Below, one piece after another: positions 1 through 12,400 of a stretch of 64,000 bases of DNA; position 1 is the stretch's first letter; each line of letters starts with the position of its first letter. The DNA is taken from assembly GCA_018340805.1 (NCBI GenBank), contig JACMZG010001863.1, positions 58,152,477-58,216,476 on the forward strand. The letters are read 5' to 3'. Made by a program: the position numbers and the translations under genes. The notes below the pieces were generated by a model. The model was not told where the DNA came from and did not search any database. It was given only the letters and a program-made list of their open reading frames with translations. The stretch is from Microvelia longipes. Its lineage: Eukaryota; Arthropoda; Insecta; Hemiptera; Veliidae.

Positions 1-190
1 CTTAAAACATTGTCTTAGACTTCCGATGAAGTTAACATTTAAAACATTGTCTTAGACTTAGAATAAAGTCTAAGTGTAAAAGCATGAAGTTTACACTTAA
101 AACATTGTCTTAGACTTCCCATTAAGTTAAAATTTAAAACATCGTCTTAGACTTAGAATAAAATCAAAGTTTAAAACAAGGTTTTAAACT
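1..190. repeat. Tandem repeat at window edge
   Basis: A unit with the core ACATTGTCTTAGACTT recurs about every 40-55 bp, with a higher-order period of 95 bp (the same block starts at 1 and at 96). The array probably continues to the left of the window. It is non-coding. It lies downstream of the SS18 stop codon. Confidence 0.75.
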
Positions 191-627
191 TGCAAAAATG
201 ACATCTTACCTTAGTAAATAGACTCATGTGAGCTTAGATTTACCTATAGGTTTTTGGTAAATATGAACTAAATGTTTAATTAAAAAAAAACTAAACATTA
301 TAATCACATATAATGTTGAACATACATTATAGAGTATCATAATCACAAGAGACCCAGGGATTGAACTAAAGTCTATAACATACAAGTAAACAAAATCTTG
401 GGGAATAATTAAAATATGGTGATACTTGGCAACATCTTATACTATGGTATTCACTGATTGAGCAGTGGTCACCCACAAGGCCTAACCACAAGGTCTAACC
501 ACAGTGGTCAGCCAGAAGATCTAAGCAGACATTTTTATTATTATTATTATACATATTCCCCCTTTATAGCGGAAGATCCTTAAATAAATATGTTGTCTTA
601 CACATTTTAATTTAATCTATTTACTGT
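191..627. other. SS18 3' flank / 3' UTR
   Basis: AT-rich sequence between the edge tandem repeat and the SS18 stop codon. On the minus strand the first part is the likely 3' UTR. A short CACAAGG/TCTAACCACA direct repeat lies near 470-520 and an (ATT)n tract at 533-551. I see no gene here. Confidence 0.6.
534..539 (-). promoter_or_regulatory. Candidate poly(A) signal of SS18
   Basis: TTTATT on the plus strand reads AATAAA on the minus strand, about 90 bases downstream of the SS18 stop at 628-630. It is inside an ATT-rich tract, so it could be a chance match. No transcript evidence is available. Confidence 0.45.
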
Positions 628-1051
628 TTACTGAGGAGGTGGTTGATAGTTGTAAGGTGGATACTGTGGTTGACCAGGTGGAGGTGCCCTAGGATTATAC
701 TGTTGAGCTGGATACTGTCCACCAGACTGATAACCAGCTTGTCCACCTGTGTATCCCTGGGGATAAGGCTGGTTGGAAGGTGCAGGAGGGTACTGCGGGT
801 TTCCAGGTGGATACTGAGGTCCAGGCTGACCAGGCTGAGGGGGAGGGTACTGTGTCTGGGTCGAGGCAGACGGAGCTTGGTTCGAATACGAACCAGACGT
901 AGGACTCGGACCACTGCCTCCCTGACTCTGATAACCTGGATAACTCTGATTACCACTGTATGACGTCTGGTTTCCCTGATTATTAGGTGGTTGGTATCCC
1001 TGACCACCATATCCTGATGGGTAGTTTCCGCCTTGGCCGCCAGGAGGGTAC
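628..1051 (-). CDS. SS18: SS18 exon 7 (C-terminus and stop)
   Basis: 424 nt after TTTTAG encoding YPPGGQGGNYPSGYGGQGYQ and a Tyr/Gln/Pro/Gly tail with repeated QYPP motifs, ending PPYNYQPPPQ and TAA at 630-628. The reading frame is set by the split Gly codon from exon 6. A longer ORF in a neighbouring frame (621-1073) is a shadow. This C-terminal QPGY domain is prion-like and carries transactivation in the family. Confidence 0.92.
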
Positions 1052-4000
1052 CTAAAACATATTCATCTTGCATATCACAAAAACAATAAAAACAAATAAA
1101 ACTATAAAAAGTAGAGACAGAGTTACGGTAGGTTCGTGAGTATTGACCAATCAGACTAGTCTGACCAAAGGGCCTTTTTCAGCACGTTGTTCCCGGTTAG
1201 TGGGCGGAGTTACTGGGTGGGCGTGTCTTAAAAATCAAGGTGGCATTGCAGAATAAAGTACTTGCAACAGCAATATACCTTTATAATTTTTTCACAAGCT
1301 CTCACACACTGTTATTAATTTTGCAAAGTCAAATAAAAATACTAAAAACATGTAATAGATTTAAATTCAATTAGGTTGTAAAATTACAGTTTTTCAGTGG
1401 ATAGGAGTATTCATCATCATGAATACAAAACTTCTGTTTCAGGTGTTAGCAAAAGGACCCCAAAGATGTAACCACTTCCAACAAGGGGATTTATCACCCC
1501 TTCCTTAATACTGTATGATATTTAAGACATGAAGCTCAATAAATACACAAAGAATATATAGTGTTAGTGAACTTCTAAATGGAAATTGTTTGTAGTAATT
1601 TATTTTATCTTTGTTATTTTCATAAATTATGTTTTCTTCTCCTTTTTACAAGAACAAAACATTTGTAAAATGTACCTGTTTATTTACTATTTTACATTTA
1701 GAAAGAAGATTTAAAAAATATACATTTTTAGTAATCAAATGACTATCAAGCGTCATAATATTTACATCAAAAGTGCTACAAGTATTTAAAGTTGAGCTGT
1801 ATTCAACTTCAAATACCAGAGAAGGGCTGAATGTGGTAAAGCAGTAACAGCCTGCTTAGTAATGTCAACTTTAAAACTATACTGGGTTCAAGTCCAAGCA
1901 GATTATTTAGCAATATTTTGCCACAATGAGTTTTTAGATGGACATAAAATGACTATTGGTGTCTTCCTTGGGAATTGGTTAATCAGATATTTTGTAATAA
2001 AATTTAAAAAAATGAAACAGAGCTACACAGGAAAACACTATTTATCAGAAAAAATGACTGATGATTATATAATATCACATGGCTAAAGTCAATTGACAGC
2101 CCGCCAAAATCTCAATGCTTTCAACCCTCTTTCTTTAACAAAAAAAATCCCTTCTTTTAAGTAACAAAAAAATTCCCTTCTATGGCAACACTGTAAGTCA
2201 GGTTATGTTTTGAATTTTATTATTTATTTTTATTTGATATCGTATTTTTTTATTTTTTTAAATTATTTATTTACTTTTTAAGTAGGAATATTGTTGTATC
2301 TTATAAATTTATCAACTAAGTGTTGCTTCAAATTTGTTTGGGAAGTATGAATTTAGTGGAGTTAAAGTTGTTAATTACGTAATGACAATGGATCATAATA
2401 GTTCTATGATAAAAGTTTAACGATTTAAATAAATCGTCAGCTATAATTACTCTTTTCCAAAACAAATTGCTTTTTTGTGTCAAGTTTGTAAGCGTATTGT
2501 TTCATATTATAAAAATTATAAGACACAATATGCATTCATGACTTAAAAAAGTCAATACTGTCCAAGCGTCAAATATAGGCACTCAGATCATATTACAATA
2601 TTACAACGCAATAGTTGGATGAATTGAACAGATTGGAATGAAACAAAACGAACTGAAACAGATCAATATGCACAATGAGGGAAATAAAAGCAACGCGAAG
2701 TAACAAAAAAACGCAGTGTTGCCTTTTTATGATTTTATTTATGAAAAAGGTATTTTTTTATACCGAGGTTGGCATGAGGTGGAGGGGGAAGGAGCGTGGT
2801 CCAATAGAATTCTTTCCCTCGCAGATTTTTGGCACGCTGTCAATTGATTTTAGCCGTGTCGTATTATAGTCTCAGCAATGCTTAGAGAAGTATCAACATT
2901 ATTTGGCCACAAGGCTTAGCGCTCTGTCAGGGAAGTTGCCTCACCGATGAATTGATTGTACTTCCACAGGGGAAGCAAACCATCAGATTTACCATCTACA
3001 TTGGTGTGGTGACCTCTGGAAGGGAAAGCCTAAATCTTCATGAAAACAAACGTGGAAGCCTAAGCATTCTTTTACTTATAGTATTTATATTTATTTCTAA
3101 AATTACCCTTGATTAGGCTGTGGTGGTTGATTAGGTTGGTAAGACTGCTGTGGTGGCTGATTTGGTGGATAACCAGATTGTTGAGGTCCACCATATGGGG
3201 GTTGTGATGGATATCCACCACTAGGAGTACCACTATACTGACCACCCTGTCCTCCTCCTTGATAATTCTGAAAAATTCCAAACCAAATACAGATGAGGAT
3301 GAGGAGTAAATGAGAATGAAAAAGATTTTGGATTAACATTTAATTATCATTTATAAGTTTAATTTAATGAAATAAATATTAATTATTTATAATTGATTTC
3401 TTTCTCACATTTTTTAAAAAATATCTAAGCATAAAATATAAAAAAAAGTATAAGAATTATAGGAATATAAGAAATATATAGTATTTGCAAAAAAATATAA
3501 GAATTATAGGAATATAAGAAATATATAGTATTTGCAAAAAATATAAGAATTATAGTAATATAAGAAATACATTATAAGAAATAGTATTTGCAAAAAAAAT
3601 CCAACAATTTCACCTTAATTATCAGTTTAAGGTGGTATAAGACCTCCTGAATATTTGTCACCAAGTTGTCAGTATGTCTCTAAGTATGTGTGTATCTGTT
3701 ATCATTATAGCTCCAAGTGCGTTCATGGTAGAGTTGAAACTTCGCATGAAAATCAATGTTCAGTTTAGATAAGCTTTTCAGAAAATAGTTTTTTCTGTGA
3801 CATCATTAACCTTTTTTAATGACTCAGCTAAAATTTGGAAAATTCATAAAACAAGGAAAAATGTTAAGATTTATTATTGTTGCCATGTTAAGAACAACAT
3901 ATGTGCCAAGTTTAATCTCACTATCAGCATTAGTTCAATTTTAATTTAATGGCATGTATACATTTTTGTCTGTAGTGCTAATATCAAGAGCAAAGTTCTG

Positions 4001-7000
4001 CAAACTTGTGTCTTCCCTGCTATACTTTATGGTTGTCAGACCTGGTCTTTAACCCAGGACCTTAATAAAAAATTAGTTTTCTACTTAGAGAAATTTAAAT
4101 TTCTACTTAGAGTCAAATGCTCAGAGCTGTGCATGGTATTAGTAAAGCTAAAAGAGTAAGGAATAGAACAATAATAAAGCAAAGTAATACTAAAAGTCTG
4201 ATGATAAAGAGTCACGAGTTAAAATGGAAATGGGCAGGACACGTATATAGGATGCATCAAGACAGATGGGCCAGAATATTGACGGAGTGGACACCTTATG
4301 GATACAACAGAAGCAGAGGTCGGCCAGCAGCGAGATGGAGGGACGAATTTGCTGACCATACATGCCGTGTATGTATGGCACAGGACAGCTTCTGATAGGA
4401 CAAGTTGGAAAAAAAGTGTAGCTTTTTACACAAACTAATTTATCTGGCAGCAGACTCCTATTACCCCTCTCTCGAGGGAGGCTTTTGCTTCTCACAAAGA
4501 AGTGCCAAAAAAGCTATAATTATTATTATTATTATACATTTTTGTACAATGTTAAAAATTAAAATGAATCCAAAATTGAATTGAAATTTGGTACAAGTAT
4601 ACTGAACCATAAAGTAGGTGATATCTATATTCTGAGCAAAACAATTCAGAAGTAGAGAGGATATAGTGAAGTAGTTTCCAAGCACCTAATTTTTTAGTTT
4701 TTATATAATTTTTGGTGTTTAGTGTAATAAAATACAAATTCACAATACAAAAAATTAAGTATTTACAATTCTGAAGTTTTCCGTATTTTACATATATTTC
4801 CTTTATTGGTAAATCACAGCTTTGTAAATTTCTGTTCATGAATTCTTCTTATCAGTATCATCAAAACCCATTTCAGCAGTTTATTTTATCGTAATAATAT
4901 TTTAAGTGAAGGGCTTTCAGCGTCTCAGGATGAGTTTCCAAGATTTCAGTTTTAATTTTATTTTTGGTCTAAAAGTGTATGTGGGCATATGAGTAAGTGT
5001 GTGTGTCTGTTATCATTTTAGTTCCCAGTGTATTTATGCTAGAGGGTTGAAACTCAATACAAAAATCTATCTTCAGGTCTAGTTGTGCTATCTGGATAAT
5101 GATTTGTCTATGCCGTCATTAATGATGCAGCAAAAAAAATAAAATTCATAAAACAAAGAAAAATTATTGGATCCATATGAAGTATTAATCCATGTACAGC
5201 ATAGTACACAGAGCACTATATGTGCTAAGGTAGATCTTATGTACTAAAAACCAACATATGTGCTAAAGTTGATCTTATTATCAGCATATGTTTAATTTTT
5301 ATCAAATGGCATAAATGTTTTTAATTGCTAAGGTACTTATTTTAAAAACTGTTTCTATTAAAAGTTCTATTAAGAAGGCACCACTAGAATAATAATTTAC
5401 CTGAGGTTGAGGAGGCATCTGAGGCTGTGATTGGTTAAACTGATTGGGAGGATATTGCTGGGGTGGCTGAGGCCCAGGGCCAGGGCCCTGTTGAGGATAT
5501 CCTTGAGGAGGCCCTCGGTATCCTTGATTCATTCCACTTGGCCCTGTACCACAATAAATAAAAATCTTTATTTGCATAAATACTAATAAAAGTACAATGG
5601 AAAATCATCAAAAGTACAAAAAATATAAGTAATATGAATTACTCAAACATAATTTTATTAGAGAAGTACTCATTAATACTATAAAAAGGCTGCTCTGTCA
5701 AGGCTTTTTTGAAATGATCTATTGGCAGCTCTTGAATTTTTACATTTAAGTGATTAAAAAGTTTAACCCCCAATACACTATGACCCACATCCGACTTCTT
5801 AAGTCCAAGAGTTGGTATTGTAAGTACATTTTTATTCTTTGTATTATACAGGGTGTTTCATATAAAGTGTCCACCAGAAAAGGAGGTGATAGTACACCTC
5901 AAAAGGAACAAAAAATGTCCTATAATATAATCCCCGATCTCCAACCGTTTTCCCACAAGGTCAAATTTAATATTTCAAAAAAATATTTGACCTCACATCA
6001 TAAAATTGTTAATAGGGATTTAACTATTCAAGCTAGAAAGGCGAAATTGGTATTATTAGAAAGCTGAGTAAATTTCCTTAAGGGCAAACTACTAACTATG
6101 TTCAATATTTTGGAACTACTGCCCAAAATTTTGCATGAAACATGATTTTTTTAAAAAATGAATTTTATGGAATTTTTGTAGTAGGGCATTAGAGGATGTA
6201 AGAGATGGGCAAAAGTTCAGCCAAGAACGGAAAAAACTTCTCTTATGACTGCCCTTTAAGAAAATGTAAATATTTTCATAAATTCAATAGTCAAAAATGT
6301 AGGCTATTGTTGCCAGAAGTTGCAAAAACTGATCATTTTTGTCGTATAAAAGTGAAAATAATGTGTTATTTGAACAAAATATTTTATTTTCGAAAATAAT
6401 TTAATAATACGATTTTTAGACTCTAGAAGGTAAAATAAACCTATTTTATTCTTACACATTTTTCTCTAAAACCACTCTTTCCCCTTGCTTTAGAGATTTT
6501 TAATTATTTTATGTACCATGTAATTAACATTGTAGACATATGCAAAAATGCCAATAAAATATCAGTTTTTCCAACTTCTAGGAAGAATGGCTTAAAATGT
6601 TGACTATTGAATGTATAAAATTATTTAACTTTTCTTAAAGGGCAATCATAAGAGAAGTTTTTTCCGTTCTTGGCTGAACTTTTGCTCATCTCTTACTTCC
6701 TCTAATGCCCTACTACAAAAATTCCATAAAATTCATTTATTAAAAAAATCATGTTTCATGCAAAATTTTGGGCAGGAACAAGGAGGAACCCATGGATTGA
6801 CCTTGCTTGCATTTGAATTTTTCTATTCAATTCTTAACACTTACAGCCATTATAATAAAATAAAGAAAAGTAAGTACTTGTCTGCTGAGGAGGCTGCTGT
6901 TGTTGAGGGGGAGGCCTGTAAGAGGAGGCTGGTTGAGGAGGGAAGGGAGGTTGATTAGGTCCTGAGTTTGGACCACCTGGACCTTGATCAGGAGGTACTT

Positions 7001-9400
7001 GGCTGGGTCCACCTTGAGTAGGTCCTTGTGGTCCAGATGGAGGACCGGATGATGAAACAGGATTACCAGTAGAGTGAACAACACCAGGATGGTTAGGATT
7101 TGGTCCGGGACCGGGGGGTCCTTGATGAGGTCCACTCGGAGGACCCTGGTGGCTCGGGGGCCCAGGAGGTCCTTGATGACCTGGTCCACTAGGAGGTCCC
7201 TGGTGAGGACCCCCGGGTCCAGGTGGCCCTTGATGGCCAGGACCTCCAGGAGGTCCTTGATGAGGTGGCCCTCCTGGTCCGGGTGGTCCTTGATGAGGGC
7301 CTCCAGGTCCTGGTGGACCTTGATGAGGACCACCGGGTCCTGGAGGTCCTTGATGAGGCCCTCCAGGCCCTGGTGGTCCTTGATGAGGCCCTCCAGGCCC
7401 AGGTGGTCCTTGATGAGGGCCTCCCGGCCCAGGTGGTCCCTGGTGAGGACCTCCAGGCCCGGGTGGTCCTTGATGACTGGGTGCTCCTGGGGGACCCTGA
7501 TGACCAGGCCCTCCAGGTGGTCCAGGAGGGCCCTGATGAGGACCAGGTGGACCCTGATGAGGACCAGGAGGTCCTTGATGAGGCCCAGATGGCCCTTGGT
7601 GAGGTCCAGGTGGTCCTTGATGAGGTCCTGGTGGTCCCTGATGCGGCCCTGGTGGTCCTTGATGAGGTCCAGGAGGTCCCTGATGAGGCCCTGGCCCAGG
7701 AGGAGGAGGCCCTTGGCCACCTGGTCCTCCAGATCCTGGGACACCTTGTGGAGGCTGCAACCATAACACTAAGTTATAAATAAATATTTCACAGTTAAAT
7801 AAATACCACAACACTAAACTGACATAATTACTTCTATTAAACCAAATAAATTTGTTAGTTATATTAATAAAATAGGATATAAACTATCAGCTTAAAGTTC
7901 AATAGGAAAACAAAAAACTAAAAATTAATTAGCTATATATTTCATCAAACATTGTTGACATCTTCAGGCTTTAAACACAGACAAGACTTACATAACTGGT
8001 TGACTAGATTAAAAGTTGACAAAATCACAAAAATACTAAAAACTAAATCACAGTTAATAATTAATTAACACAGTCAAAAAAGAAATTATGTAAGTCTTGT
8101 CTGTGTTTAAAGCCTGAAGATGTCAACAATGTTTGATGAAATATATAGCTAATTAATTTTTAGTTTTTTGTTTTCCTATAGAACTTTAAGCTGATAGTTT
8201 ATATCCTATTTTATTAAAATGTGGGAGTTCTATACAATCAAAAGTGCTACAAAAGAGAAATTACTTGTATATTAAATTTGTTAAACATAAATTTAGATAG
8301 GTTTCCAGAGTACAAATGCATCCTCCATCAGACGAATAAGTAAACTTGTAAAAGAACTAACATAGAGAAGTTTTTAGCTTAAGGCTATTATAAAGACTTG
8401 ATAATTAGATCAGAGGCTAAGCAAGTTATGCTCATGAGTCTAGCACTTTCCAATGATAAAAATCTTGAATCTAAAAACAAATGTGTTCTACAGGACTCAA
8501 CATGACACAGCAAATGTTGTGCAATGCTAATGCAAATTGTGGCCATAGTTTGGGGAATAAAATAGCATTTTTGTGTAAAAGTGCTGAAAAGTTATGCTGA
8601 AGCATTTTTGTCAAACATTATAAAGTGATAACAATATAAGATAAGAAACTTCTTGATCTATGTTGTTTGGAGTATCAACACAACATCAAAGAGTTTTTTA
8701 AATTGCTATTTTCATGCTTTCCACGGTGAAAATATAATTGTTTATACATTTTCTTTCATATTAATCAATGTAGTAAATGTTTTCCTGCATTGTTAACATA
8801 AGTAAAGTTTCAAACCAAGTTATAAAAAATATTCCTGTCTATTGACAATTTTTAAAAGACAGCAACTGTGTTTTGCTGGCAAGCAGAAGGTGACATAGGA
8901 GCCTCATCTAGCAGCTAGATTGGCCAAACTAACACTAAATCTATAATAGGCATCTGCAGTGATTTTCATTTTATTTTAGACAATTTAGGTCTTCCGGTGG
9001 TGACCACGTCAATGTAGATGAAGAATCAGACAATTTGCTTCCACTTTAGGAGGTATTTATAGGGATGAGGACATCATGAATGAAAACAAAATGCTCTACA
9101 AAACGGAACTGACAGTTCATAATATATATTTAATCTTGTAAATACACGGCGCCTCTATGGCCGAGGTCGTTAAGACGTTAGTCTTTACACCGACCTTTGA
9201 CACCACGGAGGTCTGGGGTTCACATCCCAGGTTACGCTCTCAGTTTATAGAAGATTATTGTTTAGATAAATTATCGCCAATTTTACACTTTGAGTGTTAA
9301 CGGTTGCTACTACCACCCGAGGTTGTTCCCGCAGGGGTTATCCCTGATGAGCCGCAAGGCTCTAAACGGGCATTATTATATATTGTAAATACACATACAT

Positions 9401-9477
<77 letters not shown>

Positions 9478-12400
9478 TATATTACATATTATTTATGCTA
9501 ACGAAAAACCAGAAATTTTAGAGATTCAAATCAAAACCACCAGTTTAACATGTCTTTCTATGGACAGTACATGGCTTGGACTGGGACTGAACCCGAGTTC
9601 TCTGGTTGGCAGGCACTGGTCCGAACTACTACAACACTGGGAATCCCTTTAACTAAATTTGTAAAGAAATCATGTTGCAATCAAAGCATTATTGATAAAA
9701 ACAGCACTATAGGTTGGCAAACTTACAGGAAGGAGAGCTTGAATATTCTGATTAGCATCAGCAATGGAAGCCAGGTAGACCAGATTCCTGTGAAGTATTT
9801 GCTGGTAACTAAAACAGATAGTTAAATACATAGATACAATACATCCAGTCCGAAAGAGAAAATCATGCATTAAATAAATAATAATTTATTTCCATTTAAT
9901 AAATAAATAATTTATTTCCATTAAATAAATAAATAATTTATTTCCATTAAATAAATAATTTATTTCCATTACATTATATAAATAAAATAATCAATAGAAT
10001 AAGTTAATAATATTGCTCGCTGTTGCAATAAATGTCAAATCCATAAATCTAAGTAGTTATTTTGTATTATCTTGAAGATATTTCTATACAGAGTAATATG
10101 TTTTTTTTTTAAAAAAAGCCTTTCGAATTCTTCCTTAAATTTCTTGTCAGGTAATGCAGTGTAGGAGGTCATTAGTTGAATCATTTCCTGGCTAACTACT
10201 GAGGTGGTTGCTCAGAGTGACCAAAAACTATTGTAGTGGTGATCTTTATCTTGTAGACTATTGTAATTTTCCTTAGCCTCAAGAGATTGAGTTTGAACAA
10301 GGATACAATAGTGAGTATTACAAGAGTAACAAAACTATCGAGGCAATGAGCACCGAAATGCAGAAAGCAATCTAAAATAGTTGATAATCAACTACACAGC
10401 TTTCAACCAGGGATCCTTATCATTATAAGGGTCAGTACCGAGCTGAGCTAAAAAGGCCCGAGGAGGGTTTAGCTGAAAGGGCCTAAACCTACATCTCAAG
10501 GGGCCCATTGGGCTCCTATAATGCTTCTTAGAGGGGACTACTTTTGACTAGAAAATTATTAATGATTATAGCAAGCTTTATTTAATTTTAATTTCATAAT
10601 AAAATGAAATCAAATTATAATATTTTATTTAAATAAATAAAATTAAGTAAGTATAGAATAAAATTTTAAGTTAAACTTAAGTTTATTAATTTAAATGAAA
10701 TTTTAAACAAATCTATATTATGTTTAACCTTCAGGGCCCATTTTGTATTTCTCTAGGGCCCTGATCAAGTATGTAAAGGGCCCATTGAAGCTCTAGTCTC
10801 TTGTTTGGGGCCTTTAAAGGTCCAAGTATAATGAATGGGGGCCTAAACTTAGGAGAAATTAAGAATATTTTTAAGTACTAAGAAAACATTTGTCTCTGGG
10901 AGCTCTTTAAGCCCCAACTAGGAGGATTGGGTCCCTTTAAGTCAATTGTTATGTAAATATTAGGTATTTTAATATTTTTTTGATTTTTGTTGTTTTTTCT
11001 TCAAGTTTATTTTTGGCTAAGGGGCCCATGGAGGGCAACTGTCCTCCACCTCAATGGCCAGTCCGCTCCTGATCAGGGCAATAAGATTTAAATTAAACAT
11101 AAACAACAAAACTTAAAACTAAAGAAAAAAACAACTAAATATTATATCTCTCTATCTTTTTTCAAAACTCTCTGCACACAATGTTCTACTGCTCATTACA
11201 GTAATTATTCTAATTGCTTTCTTCTGAAGAAGGAAGATTTGTACAGCTTTAGATGCTCCGCCTCATAATCTAATAAAATAAGAGATGTGGGAGTACCCAT
11301 TTTGAGCACTTCATTGCTCAGTTTATACTTCAAACTCGTCAGCACATATACACATATAATGGAATCAGGAGGACAAGTGTAATCGATTACACACTTCTGC
11401 CATCTGAACAAGCTTACATTCATTTTCAGAAGAAAAATGTGTAAATTTATGAAATATTTCAAACACTAGAGATCTGCTTATAAATTTCCAAGCTAACTAA
11501 TCGAGTAGAATGTTTTATCTACAAAATAAAATAAGAAAATATCAGTCTTGCATGACCTGCACAGTTACTTGTACTATTATCATGCTGAGAGTTGAACTAT
11601 AAAAAAAAGCTGCCAAATATGGTGCTAAGCTTATCCCTCTCACACCTAACAAACATGAGCAGCACAGCTCCATTTCAGATTTTAATTATTAACTAATCAC
11701 AGATGAGGATTAAGTACTCTGGTTTTACTTGAAAACTATGCCAAAAACAGAAGTAGTTTGTTAGTTTTTAGAAGTTAGTTTTGGTTCATTTGAAAACTGC
11801 CCTAGTCATAGATGTAGTCTAAGTAGTTTTGAAATAACAACATTTGAATCTACTATTAGATATTATATTTAAAACTAATTAGTTTTTTACAATTAGATAA
11901 TTATTTTGTTGAAATTTAAAAATGGTCACAATGACCATATGGTCTATAAACTTACTGAATACACTCCTGTGCCTTTCCTTTGTTCTGGTATTCCTGTATG
12001 GTTTGGATCAGCTGACTATTTTCATCCAGCATCTATAAAACAAACAATACAATAAGACTTATAATACAAAGAATTTGTGACTACAAATTACAATAATACC
12101 CTTTAAAGCTTTGCAGTTCATCAGGAATAACCCCAGGGGGGACCACCCTAGGTGGTAGAGGTAACAACCTCGAAGTATAATCTAAACTTGATTATTCAAT
12201 CAATTCTACGAATTTGATTTTAGTAGATTTAATAATTTTTTATCTATTTTGTAAATTTTACCAGATAATTAGCTTAATGTAAACCATCTCATAGGTTAAG
12301 TCGAAGAGACTTATTGTTTGTCCAATTGACTCATTTTGAACTACTTCAAACAAACATTTACTTAATATACCTTAAATTATGAAGGAAAAGCATAGTCTGC

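Larger units (their letters stand above)
7755..9726 (-). other. SS18 intron 3
   Basis: Intron of 1972 bp. It contains a foldback element with a tail (7864-8275), a block shared with 2960 and 40040 (about 8980-9110), a full-length SINE (9148-9382), a (TA)n tract (9406-9470) and a B-box-bearing minus-strand SINE remnant near 9575-9650. From 8300 to 8950 I see only AT-rich sequence. Confidence 0.75.

Noticed and set aside
621..1073. 150-codon ORF in the last SS18 exon
   Set aside because: Frame shifted relative to the phase set by exon 6; the true frame encodes the QPGY tail and stops at 628.
4190..4495. Minus-strand ORF of 101 codons
   Set aside because: Antisense shadow of the LINE fragment.
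6878..7754. Collagen-like protein
   Set aside because: Glycine spacing is 3 then 4 (7-residue unit) or irregular, which breaks Gly-X-Y; the splice-joined protein is SS18.
7074..7766. Plus-strand ORF of 230 codons and other long ORFs in exon 4
   Set aside because: They are other-frame readings of the Gly/Pro repeat; the SS18 frame alone joins correctly to all flanking exons.
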